From NCBI RefSeq assembly GCF_900110575.1, contig NZ_FOEF01000029.1, positions 1 through 64,000 of the forward strand: DNA of 64,000 nt, in the 5' to 3' direction. Below are positions 18,028 to 26,477 of this stretch, piece after piece. Below the pieces are notes generated by a model. It was given only the letters and a program-made list of their open reading frames with translations. It was not told where the DNA came from and did not search any database. The stretch comes from Amycolatopsis saalfeldensis. GTDB taxonomy: Bacteria; Actinomycetota; Actinomycetes; Mycobacteriales; Pseudonocardiaceae. A program made the position numbers and the translations under genes. Positions within the stretch are counted from its first letter, which is position 1. Every line of letters starts with the position of its first letter.

Positions 18028-18197
18028 GCCTCATCTTGGCATCGCGCTCCGAGCACCGTGGCCGCGCTGTCCGGAGCTGCCACGGCGCGCTTGGCAAGGG
18101 GCCGTTCCCGTCCGGAACGACACGGCGACCAAGCAGCCCGCGCTCACCTCCGATCGTCGGCGTCCGCGGAGGTCGTTGACTGGATCCTCGGCGGGAG

Positions 18198-19061
18198 CTA
18201 GCGCTGCGCCTTCGGCAGATAGCACGGCGTGGTGAACGTGAGGCGGACGTCGTGGCCGAACCGCTCCAGGTATCCATCGAGGCGGGCGCCGTCAGGGCCG
18301 GACAACGAGAACTGGGGCGGCTCAGGTTCAGCCGGGCCCGTTGAGCGGTGGGCCGGCGGGCCCGTGAAGCCGTACCGCGCGGCGACATCCCGGATGGTCG
18401 CATCGAGAGCAACCCACTGGGCGTCGGTGATCGCCGCGTACCCGACAACGTTCGCCGCGCCGACTCCGTGAAAGCCGTGGCCGCTCGGGTGATCCCAAGT
18501 GCACAAGCTGCCGCTCTCATCCAGCAGCGACGAGTTCGGCCAGCGAAGTCCGGGCACCGCCGCGGCCGTGGCCCCGGCGAACTGCTCTTGCATCTGCCCG
18601 TAGCGGGCCTGAATGGTCTCGAAATCGGTCCGCGCCCGCATCGCGGCTACTCGCTCCGCCCGCTCGTCGGCCGCCTGCGCCTCCATCGCGTGCATGTCGG
18701 GCCCCGTGCCGAGGGCGGCCCAGGAGTAAACGCACCCGGAGAGGAACAGCAGCCACGCCCCGAGCACCCACCATCCTGCTGAGCGTCGCCGGTGGACGGC
18801 GATCCCGCCGCCGATCGCACCGGCCAGCAGTCCGGTGGTCAGCGTCAACATCGGCATGCTCGCGACGAGATTGCGGATCGTCCCGTTGCAGATTGGCTCG
18901 AACGTCGCGCACGGGAAAGGCTGCACCGCCACCGCCAGCATGGTGTACAGCGCGGCCGCGACACCCACGCATCCCAGCGCGACCAGCCCCCACACCAGCG
19001 GCCAGGGGCGCCGGCGTGACGCGTCGAGAGCGCGCGGGCGGTGATCATCCGGTGTGTCCAC
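18198..19061 (-). CDS. Membrane protein with C-terminal extracellular domain
   Basis: Three hydrophobic segments lie in the first 130 residues (LVWGLVALGCVGVAAALYTM; MLTLTTGLLAGAIGGGIAV; WWVLGAWLLFLSGCVYSW). A helical linker and a roughly 110-residue domain with cysteines in LCTWDHPS and TTPCYLP follow. The tail recalls the LppA-type domain of actinobacterial lipoproteins, but that is a weak impression. GTG 19061 and TTG 19097 are both possible starts and neither has a good ribosome binding site. Confidence 0.55.
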   Translation of the reverse strand: MDTPDDHRPRALDASRRRPWPLVWGLVALGCVGVAAALYTMLAVAVQPFPCATFEPICNGTIRNLVASMPMLTLTTGLLAGAIGGGIAVHRRRSAGWWVLGAWLLFLSGCVYSWAALGTGPDMHAMEAQAADERAERVAAMRARTDFETIQARYGQMQEQFAGATAAAVPGLRWPNSSLLDESGSLCTWDHPSGHGFHGVGAANVVGYAAITDAQWVALDATIRDVAARYGFTGPPAHRSTGPAEPEPPQFSLSGPDGARLDGYLERFGHDVRLTFTTPCYLPKAQR

Positions 19062-19135
19062 TGCGGCGACGGTAGAGAACAGTTCTTGGGCAGCCAAGAG
19101 GGAAACTACTCAACGTATCCGCTGGTGTACCGAAT

Positions 19136-19546
19136 CTACGTGCCGTTTCCGCGCGTCGCTCGCCGGCACCTCGCCGCGGAGAGCAGGTCGAGCAGCAACC
19201 CGCCGTTGGGGCGATGCCGGGGCCCCTTCGCCGCGATCCGCGCGTCGAGCGCGGCGTCCCGCAGCGCGCCGGCCAACGCCGGGTTGGCCAGCAGAGCATC
19301 CCGATCGACGGCGAAGTCGATCTCGGCGGCGGCCAGGTTCGCCGCGGAGACGACGGCGAACCTGCGGGGCAGCGCGTCGGTCTCCCAGGCCAGCATCGGC
19401 AGCACCCAGCCCGAGGGCACGTGAACCAGTTCCCAGGCATCGAGCCCGCGCACCGCCTGCCGCAGCAGCAGGCCGTCGGCGACCGGGACGGTGCCGACCG
19501 CGGGCAGGAAAGCCGTGGTCGGCGTCGAGGTGTGTTCCGTGGTCAT
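19136..19546 (-). CDS. Hypothetical protein of accessory-element type
   Basis: The 136-residue protein is dominated by Leu/Ala helices (LLLRQAVRGLDAWELVHVPSG...AANLAAAEIDFAVDRDALL). ATG 19546 is chosen because GGAGGG is 8 bases upstream; ATG 19552 would be too close. It lies at the downstream end of the leftward gene run 19-24 kb. No family is recognised. Confidence 0.55.
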   Translation of the reverse strand: MTTEHTSTPTTAFLPAVGTVPVADGLLLRQAVRGLDAWELVHVPSGWVLPMLAWETDALPRRFAVVSAANLAAAEIDFAVDRDALLANPALAGALRDAALDARIAAKGPRHRPNGGLLLDLLSAARCRRATRGNGT

Positions 19547-19850
19547 CGGCATGTCCCTCCCTGGTCCTCCCCGCTCACGAGATCCACGTGGTCCTTCTGA
19601 TGATGATGACGCACGACAGCACGCGTTCGATCGCGACCACAATCGAATATTCCGATCAGGAGGGTTCTGGCGCTGCCGCGGCGACCGAGGCGCCAGCGGC
19701 AGGTGCGCATTGACCAGCACACCGACGATGGTGCGCTGGCCGGACCGCTGCCAGCCGGTGTCGCGTCGTGTCATACCCGGCGGGCTGCGGGTAAAGGGAA
19801 AACAGAGCGACACGAGATCTATGTCCACAGTGGATCAGTGGCGTTGTTGG
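19547..19850. other. Intergenic stretch, no gene seen
   Basis: About 300 bases between two leftward genes. It contains an AT-rich patch (AATCGAATATTCCGAT near 19641) that may hold a promoter for the gene at 19546, and short GC-rich inverted repeats near 19667-19706 that could form a terminator hairpin for the gene ending at 19851. No convincing reading frame. Confidence 0.4.
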
Positions 19851-20333
19851 TCACCGATTCGGCGGGGGAGCGTCGAGTGTGTCCGGTGCCGCGGAGGCCC
19901 CGTCGCCGAGGACCACACTGGTGACGTCGGCTGGGTCCGCCGCCATTCGCTGCATCAGCGGCGGCACCCGGGTCACGCGGTTGCCGAACACAGTGTGGGA
20001 GTCCCACACCGGCTCAGGCGTGCGCATCGCGGCCAGGACATCCCGCACTGTCGTGCCTCGCCCGGTCTCTGCCGCGGCACGCCGCAGGAGGTCCGGGGTT
20101 TCGTCGACGAGCACCACGATGGGTGAATCCGCCGTCGTGACGCGCCCAGGCTGACGACGCGCCCGCACTACCTGTTCGATCATGCGCAAGGCGTCAGCCG
20201 CCACCTCGACGTCGCCGGGAATCCACTGCACTGGACTCTGCGCCCTGCCATCCGTCGCGGTGACGGCATCGACGTCATGCGTGAGCTCGGCCGGCTGGCT
20301 CGAGGAGGGCCTGGCGGTGCTGTCGTTGTTCAT
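19851..20333 (-). CDS. Hypothetical protein with Walker-B-like segment
   Basis: A 160-residue protein. DALRMIEQVVRARRQP followed by SPIVVLVDETPDLLRR resembles the region around the Walker B motif of FtsK/TraB-type DNA translocases, yet no Walker A motif is present upstream or in neighbouring frames. It may be a stand-alone derived domain. ATG 20333 has AAGGA seven bases upstream. It belongs to the leftward operon running from the GntR gene. Confidence 0.5.
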   Translation of the reverse strand: MNNDSTARPSSSQPAELTHDVDAVTATDGRAQSPVQWIPGDVEVAADALRMIEQVVRARRQPGRVTTADSPIVVLVDETPDLLRRAAAETGRGTTVRDVLAAMRTPEPVWDSHTVFGNRVTRVPPLMQRMAADPADVTSVVLGDGASAAPDTLDAPPPNR

Positions 20334-20361
20334 CATGAGGTCCTTGTTCGTGAGGCGTTGC

Positions 20362-20631
20362 TCAGAAGTTGATCTCGACAGCCCACGCCTGTGGCGGGCC
20401 GGCCGGGACGAGGGTGACGCCGGCGACCTCCAGGCAGTCGGCGACCCAGCGTGCCACCACGTCGTCGGGGACAGCGCCGCCGGGGCCCGCGACGGTGACG
20501 GCAAGGGCGCCCTCGGCCACCGGGCCGATGCCCTCGTGCTCGCGCACGAGCACCCAGGCGGCGTCGGGCGTGCCGAGGTCGTTGATCTGGACCTGCCAGT
20601 CACTGGGGATGGTCTGTGCTTGATCGGTCAT
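20362..20631 (-). CDS. Small hypothetical protein
   Basis: An 89-residue acidic protein (TDQAQTIPSDWQVQINDLG...AWVLVREHEGIGPVAEG). ATG 20631 is chosen since AGGA lies 10 bases upstream inside the end of the preceding gene; GTG 20640 is an alternative. It overlaps the gene at 20637-21338 closely and is probably translationally coupled to it. No family is recognised. Confidence 0.55.
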   Translation of the reverse strand: MTDQAQTIPSDWQVQINDLGTPDAAWVLVREHEGIGPVAEGALAVTVAGPGGAVPDDVVARWVADCLEVAGVTLVPAGPPQAWAVEINF

Positions 20632-20636
20632 CGTGG

Positions 20637-21338
20637 TCACGTCCTGTTCGTCATGGTGATGGTGGCCCGCATCGCGGACTCCGGGGCGGGCAGGGGAGCG
20701 GCGAGGGTGTCCGCCAGGTGCCGCAGGTGCGCGGAGCCGACCGTGGCCGCGCCCCGCGGGTGCCGCTCACGAAGGTCCCTCACGAACTCGGCGACCACCG
20801 GATGGTCGCCGACGACACGGGCGCGGACCGAGACCACGCACTCGTGCAGGATCCCGGCCACCACCAGCTGGACCGAGTCGGGTCCAAGGACTACGTCCAC
20901 CTGCCCTTCGCGCAGGACCAGGCACCAGGCGAGCAGGGCACGCACGGTCGCGGCAGCCGGGCGCGACCGCAGCTGCAGCGCGACCTCCGCCACGGCCGCC
21001 AGCTTGTCCAGCGCCACGTCGGCCGGGGCCACGTCGAGGTCGGGACGGGAGGCGAGCAGGGTGCGGATCTTCGGAACACCGCGCAGTACCACCGCGCGAG
21101 CTTCGACGTCGGCGGCGACCTGGGCGTAGACCCCGGCCTCGAGCGGTGCGCCCTCCTCCAGCCGGTCCGCGACGCGGCGCCACACCTCGGCGATCGCGGT
21201 GAGCTCCTCCGCGGCCCGGCCGTCGCCGACGTCGGCGGCCGCGACGACCAAGTCGTCGCGCTGGCCGCGCGCGAGCCGGCTGACCCAGCCCGCCCGGCAC
21301 AGGCGCGTGAGGATCCGCTGCATCGTCGTGGTGGCCAC
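20637..21338 (-). CDS. Hypothetical helical protein
   Basis: The 233-residue product is rich in Ala, Val, Arg and Glu and almost wholly helical (AAEELTAIAEVWRRVADRLEEGAPL..., DKLAAVAEVALQLRSRPAAAT). GTG 21338 has AAGGGA upstream; ATG 21323 is an alternative. Its 3' end meets the next gene. No family is recognised. Confidence 0.55.
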   Translation of the reverse strand: MATTTMQRILTRLCRAGWVSRLARGQRDDLVVAAADVGDGRAAEELTAIAEVWRRVADRLEEGAPLEAGVYAQVAADVEARAVVLRGVPKIRTLLASRPDLDVAPADVALDKLAAVAEVALQLRSRPAAATVRALLAWCLVLREGQVDVVLGPDSVQLVVAGILHECVVSVRARVVGDHPVVAEFVRDLRERHPRGAATVGSAHLRHLADTLAAPLPAPESAMRATITMTNRT

Positions 21339-21359
21339 CCGCTGCGTCCCTTCGCTCGA

Positions 21360-21386
21360 GCCTGCCCGGCGGGGCGCCGGGCAGGC
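21360..21386. terminator. Strong hairpin between two leftward genes
   Basis: GCCTGCCCGGCG and CGCCGGGCAGGC form a perfect 12-base-pair stem with a 3-base loop, between the stop of the gene at 21395 and the start at 21338. It may attenuate transcription inside the operon. No U-tract follows, as is usual in actinomycetes. Confidence 0.6.
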
Positions 21387-21394
21387 AGCGGCGT

Positions 21395-21718
21395 TCACAG
21401 CACGTGCGTGTCGACCTTGGAGGCCAGCCAGCCCGCGGGGCTGGACAGGTTCTCCGCCAGCCAACGAACCCGGCTGAGGTTGACCACGCCGCACTCATCG
21501 CGCAAGTCCTCGGCCCGCGCGACCTCGCTCAGCGCGTCGGTCCGGGTGATGCCGCGCTCCTCGGCCTGACGCAGCCGTGTGGCGAGCGCGCCGAACGCGC
21601 TCTCCAGGTCTGTGTCGGCGAGCAGTTTCTCGACCAGCTCGGGAGCGAACCCGAGCGCGTCGCTCACGGCATCCTCGGCCAGCACGCACATCTCCTGTCG
21701 ATCCATGTCGATGTCCAT
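21395..21718 (-). CDS. Small hypothetical protein
   Basis: A 107-residue acidic protein (MDIDMDRQEMCVLAEDAVSD...). ATG 21718 is preceded by GGAAGGA at good spacing. It is rich in Leu, Ala and Glu, with no motif, and sits in the leftward accessory operon ahead of the hairpin at 21360. Confidence 0.55.
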   Translation of the reverse strand: MDIDMDRQEMCVLAEDAVSDALGFAPELVEKLLADTDLESAFGALATRLRQAEERGITRTDALSEVARAEDLRDECGVVNLSRVRWLAENLSSPAGWLASKVDTHVL

Positions 21719-21833
21719 CGGTGTTTCCTTCCGGTCGCGGTCTAACTTGGGGTTCTGTGGGGTTTCGCGGCTTCCCTGGCGGTGTCCGTGTTTGGCGGGC
21801 ACGGAGGCAACGACCAGGTGCATGCTCGGCGGT

Positions 21834-21935
21834 TCAGCCGAGATTGCCGGTGACAGCCAGCGTGATCATCATCGCGACGAACGCAACGATGATCGCCATC
21901 ATCAGCTTGTCGAAGCCGCTGGGCTGCGTGCTCAT
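21834..21935 (-). CDS. 33-residue single-pass membrane peptide
   Basis: This short frame encodes STQPSGFDKL followed by one hydrophobic stretch (MMAIIVAFVAMMITLAVTG) and a short tail NLG. AAAGGAGG lies about 15 bases upstream, somewhat far. Size, hydrophobic core and position within the leftward operon argue for a real membrane peptide. No family is recognised. Confidence 0.5.
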   Translation of the reverse strand: MSTQPSGFDKLMMAIIVAFVAMMITLAVTGNLG

Positions 21936-21979
21936 CGGGTAAGTTCCGATCCTCCTTTCCGTTGTCCGGCACCAAATGT

Positions 21980-23047
21980 TCATGCGATCACTGTGACGGT
22001 GATCGTGGCTGCGGTGTCGGCGAAACGCCCGTTGGCCGCCAGCGTTTCTGCGACGTGGCTGCGAAGCTCCTCTGCCAGCGGCGCCGTCGAGGACCCAGCC
22101 GGCGCCGTGTCACGCCAGCGTGACTCGATCACGCTGACGGTGAGCTCGATCGTCACCAGGGTGTGCATCGGCGAGGGTGGCACCGCCGGAGACTCGGCCC
22201 GCTGCACCCCGATCGTTGCGGGTGCCTGATGGATCCGCTGCGAGCGGACGACGGTCCGCTGCACCAGGTCGACGATCTCCCCGGCACGATCGACCTCGGC
22301 CGACGCCGGGCCACCGGGATTCCAGCGCTGCCCTTCGACCTCGATCTCGATGCGCAGCTGGGTCAAGGTCGGTCGATCAAGCGGGGCACCGACCACCTCA
22401 AGCCCTCCGAGTTCATGACGGATCCCGTCGAGCCAGCTGTCCAGGTCGCTTGGCGGCCGCGCCATCCCGTTGATCAACTCAACCTCCGCGCCCTGGATGC
22501 TGTAGCCCAGCGAAGCCAGGTGCCCGTGATCGCGCAGGACGAGCGCCACGACCAGTTGCTGACGCAGGCTCCAGCCGCGGTCGATCCGGCCGTCGTGCAC
22601 GTCGCGAGCCATCCGGCAGCGCTGCACCACCTGCTCGGCGAACCGTTCAGTGCCGGCGTAGTCCAGGAAGGCGGCGCGCGCCGAGCCTTCGTCGAGCTTC
22701 GGCGGCACGAAGCCCGGGGGAGGACCGTCGGGGGCCTTGTCCACGATGAACGGGAAGGCCGGCTCGTCGCCGACGGCCATCCAGCCCACTCGCAGGCGCA
22801 GCGCGGCGCGGATCTCCTCCAGCCAGGCGGGAACGTCCTCCGGCAGATCGGGCAGTGCCTGGGCCAGCGCGGCGATGCCGCTCGCCGTCGTGTGCCCGAG
22901 CCCGGCGAGGTGCTCGCCGAACTCGAGGACCAGCGCGACGGCGAGCTGGTCCTCGACTGGCCACGCCGCCGGAATGACGTGGTCATGGGTCTCATGCACG
23001 GCCCGGCACCGACGGAGGGTCGCCGCGGTGAGCCGCTCGAGGCTCAC
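21980..23047 (-). CDS. Hypothetical protein with two copies of a W-P-x-x-DQLAVALVL domain
   Basis: The 355-residue product contains two homologous helical units, residues 12-85 and 142-214. Each has R-C-R..., H-D/H..I, W-[PS], then QLAVALVL or QLVVALVL, H-L-A-x-L-G, and [AS]WL[ED].IR. A single related copy occurs in the protein at 34456. The C-terminal 100 residues are separate and end in a beta-like ITVTVIA. GTG 23047 overlaps the upstream stop (GTGA). The function is unknown; the shared domain suggests a family specific to this element. Confidence 0.6.
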   Translation of the reverse strand: MSLERLTAATLRRCRAVHETHDHVIPAAWPVEDQLAVALVLEFGEHLAGLGHTTASGIAALAQALPDLPEDVPAWLEEIRAALRLRVGWMAVGDEPAFPFIVDKAPDGPPPGFVPPKLDEGSARAAFLDYAGTERFAEQVVQRCRMARDVHDGRIDRGWSLRQQLVVALVLRDHGHLASLGYSIQGAEVELINGMARPPSDLDSWLDGIRHELGGLEVVGAPLDRPTLTQLRIEIEVEGQRWNPGGPASAEVDRAGEIVDLVQRTVVRSQRIHQAPATIGVQRAESPAVPPSPMHTLVTIELTVSVIESRWRDTAPAGSSTAPLAEELRSHVAETLAANGRFADTAATITVTVIA

Positions 23048-23430
23048 GACCAGCCGTCCTGTTCGGCCAGCGCCGCGGCGAGCCCGCGGTCCAGCGCCGT
23101 CACCGCTTCGACCATCCCGGCCGAGTTGTTCGACCTGATCCTCGGGCGCTTGTAGGACGTCTCCGCCCACCAGCTGTCCGGCACAAGCTTGCGATCCCGC
23201 ACGATCTGCCCGATGGCCACGACGTTCACCCCGGCGCGGCCAAGGGACTGCAGCGCGGCTCCCAGCTCATCCAGATCGGTTCCCGGCGGAGTCATGTTCG
23301 GCAGGAGCTCCAGCCGTAAGTGATCGTCGCAGGCGAACTCGAACCTGACGAGCTGGTGGACGTACAGCCGCCCTCGGAACACCCAGCGCCAAGCGCTACC
23401 CAGGCCCTTGACGAGTCCTGACTTCCTCAT
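23044..23430 (-). CDS. Hypothetical protein
   Basis: A 128-residue protein starting at ATG 23430 behind GGGGAGG. ATG 23508, which overlaps the GntR stop by ATGA, is an alternative that adds 26 low-complexity residues. The body contains WRWVFRGRLYVHQLVRFEFACDDHLRLELLPN and DELGAALQSLGRAG. It is coupled to the gene at 21980 by a GTGA overlap. No family is recognised. Confidence 0.5.
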   Translation of the reverse strand: MRKSGLVKGLGSAWRWVFRGRLYVHQLVRFEFACDDHLRLELLPNMTPPGTDLDELGAALQSLGRAGVNVVAIGQIVRDRKLVPDSWWAETSYKRPRIRSNNSAGMVEAVTALDRGLAAALAEQDGWS

Positions 23431-23504
23431 CGGCCGCGCGCCTCCCCGTGTGTGTCCTGCTGCCCCGGGCCTTCCGGGGCCGGTCGTCGCCTGCTTCTTC
23501 CAGT

Positions 23505-23996
23505 TCATAGTGCGTCGTCGATGCGATCGAGGAGGGTCTCGGCAGCAGACGCCCACCGCAGCCGCTTCTCGCGCAGGAGTTCATCCGGCTCGTCCTTGGC
23601 CTCGTGTCGTTGATCGCTCGCCCACTCCCGCAGCGCATCGGTGAGCACGAAGTAGGTGTCGTCATCTTCAAGATCAAGGTCGATCGTGATGCTGCGCCGA
23701 GGTGCGGTCATCGCGGCTATCGCGGTGACCAGCGAGTCGCGGGCTTTGGTGAGGGTGGCCACGACGTCGACCTGTCGCAGTGAGGTCGTGCCGATGACGA
23801 AGGCGCCGACCCCCTGTCGTGTCTCCAAAATCCCCTCCTCGACCAGGATTTGCTGGGCGCGTCGGATTGTGTCGAGACCACGTACGGCGAACTCGTCCTG
23901 CAGGGCGGAGATGCCCGGCAACTGGCTTTCGACGGGATACTCGCCATTTTGAATGCGAGCGCGGAGCACGTCCGCGATCTCCCGATATCTGCTCAC
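23505..23996 (-). CDS. GntR-family transcriptional regulator
   Basis: The 163-residue protein has a GntR winged helix in residues 1-70 (YREIADVLRARIQNGEYPVE, then LPGISALQDEFAV and GILETRQGVGAFV). A short helical C-terminal part follows rather than a full FadR or HutC ligand domain. Compact GntR proteins of this kind (for example KorSA) control transfer and maintenance operons of actinomycete elements. It heads the leftward operon. Its GTG start sits 6 bases after a predicted -10, so the message is likely leaderless. Confidence 0.82.
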   Translation of the reverse strand: MSRYREIADVLRARIQNGEYPVESQLPGISALQDEFAVRGLDTIRRAQQILVEEGILETRQGVGAFVIGTTSLRQVDVVATLTKARDSLVTAIAAMTAPRRSITIDLDLEDDDTYFVLTDALREWASDQRHEAKDEPDELLREKRLRWASAAETLLDRIDDAL

Positions 23997-24002
23997 GGGA
24001 CA

Positions 24003-24031
24003 AACTTACCACTACCCCTCATGGGGTGCAA
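24003..24031 (-). promoter_or_regulatory. GntR-gene promoter with embedded palindrome
   Basis: On the minus strand a -35 TTGCAC (24026-24031), a 17-base spacer and a -10 TAAGTT (24003-24008) lead directly to GTG 23996. The inverted repeat ACCCC-TCAT-GGGGT (24014-24027) fills the spacer and overlaps the -35, an ideal place for autorepression by the GntR protein. Confidence 0.55.
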
Positions 24032-24208
24032 TAGGGAGTGCTTTGGCTGTTCGTTCCTCGTCCGACGTGTTGATCCCGGAACGTCGCATCGGTAGTTCGT
24101 CGGTCGACCCGAGCGAGCTACGCATTTTCGTTTCCAGGAAAGGAAATCTCGATGATCCGTTAGGACGGCTTGTATGGTGAGAGTGACTGTCGGACCGGAG
24201 GAGCGATC

Positions 24209-24565
24209 GTGAGTCACCTGGCTGCTTGGCTGAGGAGAAGCAGCGTGCGGACGTTCGCCAGCTGGTTTCGCCGGCTCGGGCACGCGAGAGCTCTCAGGAG
24301 CGGACAGGCCCTCGCCGGCGCGGTGACGGTGCTGGGCGGACCGTATCCGGGGCGAAGCCCGGTACTGACCAAACTCGTCCGCCAGAACCTCGCGGCCGTG
24401 TTGGCTGATGCTGGGCTGCGCCCGGTCTTCCCTGCGATGCGGGCGAATCCTTGGCGTGGCATGCAGCCCAGTGAAGAAACGGTCGTTGTGGTTTTGCACC
24501 CGCGCCGTGGCGATGCTGGACCGGGCAGCGGCGGTCTTGACCAGCGCATTGATGCTAAGCGCTAG
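24209..24565 (+). CDS. Small basic hypothetical protein
   Basis: The 118-residue product starts at GTG 24209 with GGAGGAG upstream. It is Arg-rich (HLAAWLRRSSVRTFASWFRRL) and ends in a Gly/Asp-rich tail. It is divergent from the GntR operon and may share its regulatory region. No family is recognised. Confidence 0.45.
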   Translation: MSHLAAWLRRSSVRTFASWFRRLGHARALRSGQALAGAVTVLGGPYPGRSPVLTKLVRQNLAAVLADAGLRPVFPAMRANPWRGMQPSEETVVVVLHPRRGDAGPGSGGLDQRIDAKR

Positions 24566-24697
24566 CCGGTCAGACACTCGTTCACGTCGCCGCGGCGCAG
24601 GGTCATGGCGCTGCAGCCTGCGGGCAGGTTCTCGGGTCCCGATCAGCTGCTGCTGGCGCTCGGCAGGACGCTCCTTCGCGGTGGCGAGCCCAGGTTC

Positions 24698-25480
24698 TCA
24701 CGACCTCGACGGTGTGGATCGTGCGTTGTTGTGGCTGTTGAGCGGGGCGGGGGCGCTGGGTACTTCTTCGGCAGTGACGACGAGGGCGAGGCGCTGGTGG
24801 CGGGGCAGGAACCGGACGTCGCCGGTGAGCCAGTCGTCGCGGCAGAGCCCAGCATCAGGCCGGGCCCAGCCAGGCCGGGCCCACCGGTACAGCCGCTCCA
24901 GGGGCTTGGCGGTGAAGTAGCGCGGCAGCCAGCCGCCGGTGTTGGGGATCGGCGGATCGAGCGGTTCGCCGCGGGCAGCGATCTGGTGCAGGACGCGGTC
25001 GGCGTCCTCGCGATGGCGACGGCAGAAAGCGTGCAGCGCGACGATGTGTCCGGTGGCCAGATCGTGCTCCTCGACGCCGATCGTCGCCTGGCCGCCGCAC
25101 ACCAGCGCCGTGTTCGGCGGGGTGCTCGCCGTCGCCGTCGCCGGCGCGCTGCCGCGCGGGCGGTATGGCCGGATGCGCGGGCCCTGGCAGGTCACGCCGG
25201 AGCGCAGGTGGTGCTCGCGGCCGGGTTCGTAGCGCGGGGCGTCGGCGGCGAAGCCGAGCTTGTGACGCCACCGGCCGGTCTCGTCGCAGCCGAGCAGCCG
25301 GGCTGCCCGGGTGAGGCTGCTATCGGCGTCCGGGGCATGCCGCGCTGGGTCGCGCAGCCTGACCCAGGCCAAGGCAAGCGCGAGCTCGCGGATCTCGCCG
25401 GGCAGATGGTCGGCGTAGATGCGGGCCACCAGGTCGTCGTGCGCCTGGAGATCGGCAAGTTCGCGCGCAGCATCACGCAT
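24698..25480 (-). CDS. Hypothetical protein with Cys/His cluster
   Basis: A 260-residue protein. The middle region has spaced cysteines and histidines (LGCDETGRWRHKLG, EHHLRSGVTCQGPRIRPYRPR, CGGQATIGVEEHD, HAFCRRHREDADRV) suggesting a metal-binding fold. The end contains DPPIPNTGGWLPRYF. The opposite strand is also open here, but this frame has the more natural composition. ATG 25480 lacks a clear ribosome binding site and lies 30 bases after the preceding gene, suggesting coupling. No family is recognised. Confidence 0.55.
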   Translation of the reverse strand: MRDAARELADLQAHDDLVARIYADHLPGEIRELALALAWVRLRDPARHAPDADSSLTRAARLLGCDETGRWRHKLGFAADAPRYEPGREHHLRSGVTCQGPRIRPYRPRGSAPATATASTPPNTALVCGGQATIGVEEHDLATGHIVALHAFCRRHREDADRVLHQIAARGEPLDPPIPNTGGWLPRYFTAKPLERLYRWARPGWARPDAGLCRDDWLTGDVRFLPRHQRLALVVTAEEVPSAPAPLNSHNNARSTPSRS

Positions 25481-25510
25481 GGGACCGGTGCAGGGCGTGC
25501 TCGGTCGCGG

Positions 25511-25966
25511 TCATGACGCCCCGTTCTGGATGGATGAGTGCCGGGCGCGCAGGGCCTCCCAGCGGCAAGCCAGCTCGGTGGATGCTGGCTCGGTCAGCGA
25601 GGCGTGGCGGAGGTTCCAGTAATTCGCTCGGCCGGCCGGCAGTTTAGTGAGCTGGAATTGCCGGACGAAGGCTCGGCCAGCGTCGGTAAGCAAGATCTCC
25701 GGTGCGTCGTCGGCGATCGGTTCGGGCGCAGGTAGCACCAGGCCGAGCTCCTCGGCTACGGCGAGGTGGGCATCGAATCCCAGCAGGGAGCCGAAGTGCG
25801 CGTAGACATCGCCGTCGGGCCGGGCGGCGCCGACGACGACGGCGAGTACGTGAGTCCAGGAGGTCATCGCGCTATTGAAGCGTAGAGGATGATCGCGGCG
25901 CCTCGACTCGAGGCGCCGACAGACGTACGCGGCAGTGCCGGCGAGATGGAGGGCGCTGCTATCCAT
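25511..25966 (-). CDS. Hypothetical protein
   Basis: A 151-residue frame from ATG 25966; ATG 25867 is a likely alternative since the upstream 33 residues are Arg-rich and weakly protein-like. The rest (SLLGFDAHLAVAEELGLVLP...EILLTDAGRAFVRQFQLT) looks like a winged-helix-type small domain. It is just upstream of, and co-directional with, the Cys/His protein at 24698. Confidence 0.45.
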   Translation of the reverse strand: MDSSALHLAGTAAYVCRRLESRRRDHPLRFNSAMTSWTHVLAVVVGAARPDGDVYAHFGSLLGFDAHLAVAEELGLVLPAPEPIADDAPEILLTDAGRAFVRQFQLTKLPAGRANYWNLRHASLTEPASTELACRWEALRARHSSIQNGAS

Positions 25967-26112
25967 CCGGTTGTCGATCTACGACCACACTGACAACTCC
26001 CTGGCCAGCCAGCGACCCCCGCCCACCTCGCTGCGGCCGCTACTTTCGCACCCCCGGCAAGCGGCACCATCTCGCCGTGTCCACAATCTACGACTGAGAA
26101 AGGAGCGAGGAC

Positions 26113-26448
26113 ATGATGGCGCGGTTCCAGCGGCTCACCCGTGACGACCTGACCACCCACACCCGCGACGAGCTCCTGCCGCGGCTGGAGGCCGAGCAGG
26201 AGTACTGGGCACGCAAGGAAAAGCGCGGCCTGTCACCCGCTGATCAGCAAGCTCGAAAAGAGTTCTCCAACATGCTGTTCATCGTGCTCAATCCAGCCGA
26301 GCTCGCCGACTCGATGGCGGAAACCACGGCGTGGCTCAGGGGCGAGCGCTCGACGGATTCCGCGTACTTCACGGAGAAGCCCCTCCATGGCATGGACCGC
26401 CAACCTGATGCCGTGCCTGCGGCCGCAGCACGGCGGACGTGTCGCTGA
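26113..26448 (+). CDS. Small hypothetical protein, partly duplicated downstream
   Basis: The 111-residue protein begins ATG-ATG behind AAAGGAG. It is mostly helical (DDLTTHTRDELLPRLEAEQEYWARKEKRGL). Its 3' coding part (26302-26380) recurs about 1.2 kb downstream at 27502-27578 with small indels, the remains of a duplication. No family is recognised. Confidence 0.55.
   Translation: MMARFQRLTRDDLTTHTRDELLPRLEAEQEYWARKEKRGLSPADQQARKEFSNMLFIVLNPAELADSMAETTAWLRGERSTDSAYFTEKPLHGMDRQPDAVPAAAARRTCR
26302..26380 (+). repeat. Direct repeat, upstream copy
   Basis: This stretch inside the gene at 26113 matches 27502-27578, for example the shared run GGCGTGGCTCAGGGGCGAGC, with a few substitutions and single-base indels. 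The copies are in direct orientation and bracket about 1.1 kb. Confidence 0.7.
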
Positions 26449-26477
26449 TCGGGCATCCCGGACGGCGGTTCGCGGCT

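Noticed and set aside
24605..25516. A 303-codon rightward frame opposite the Cys/His protein
   Set aside because: Gly/Val/Arg-rich shadow composition; the leftward frame is more protein-like and fits the local gene order.
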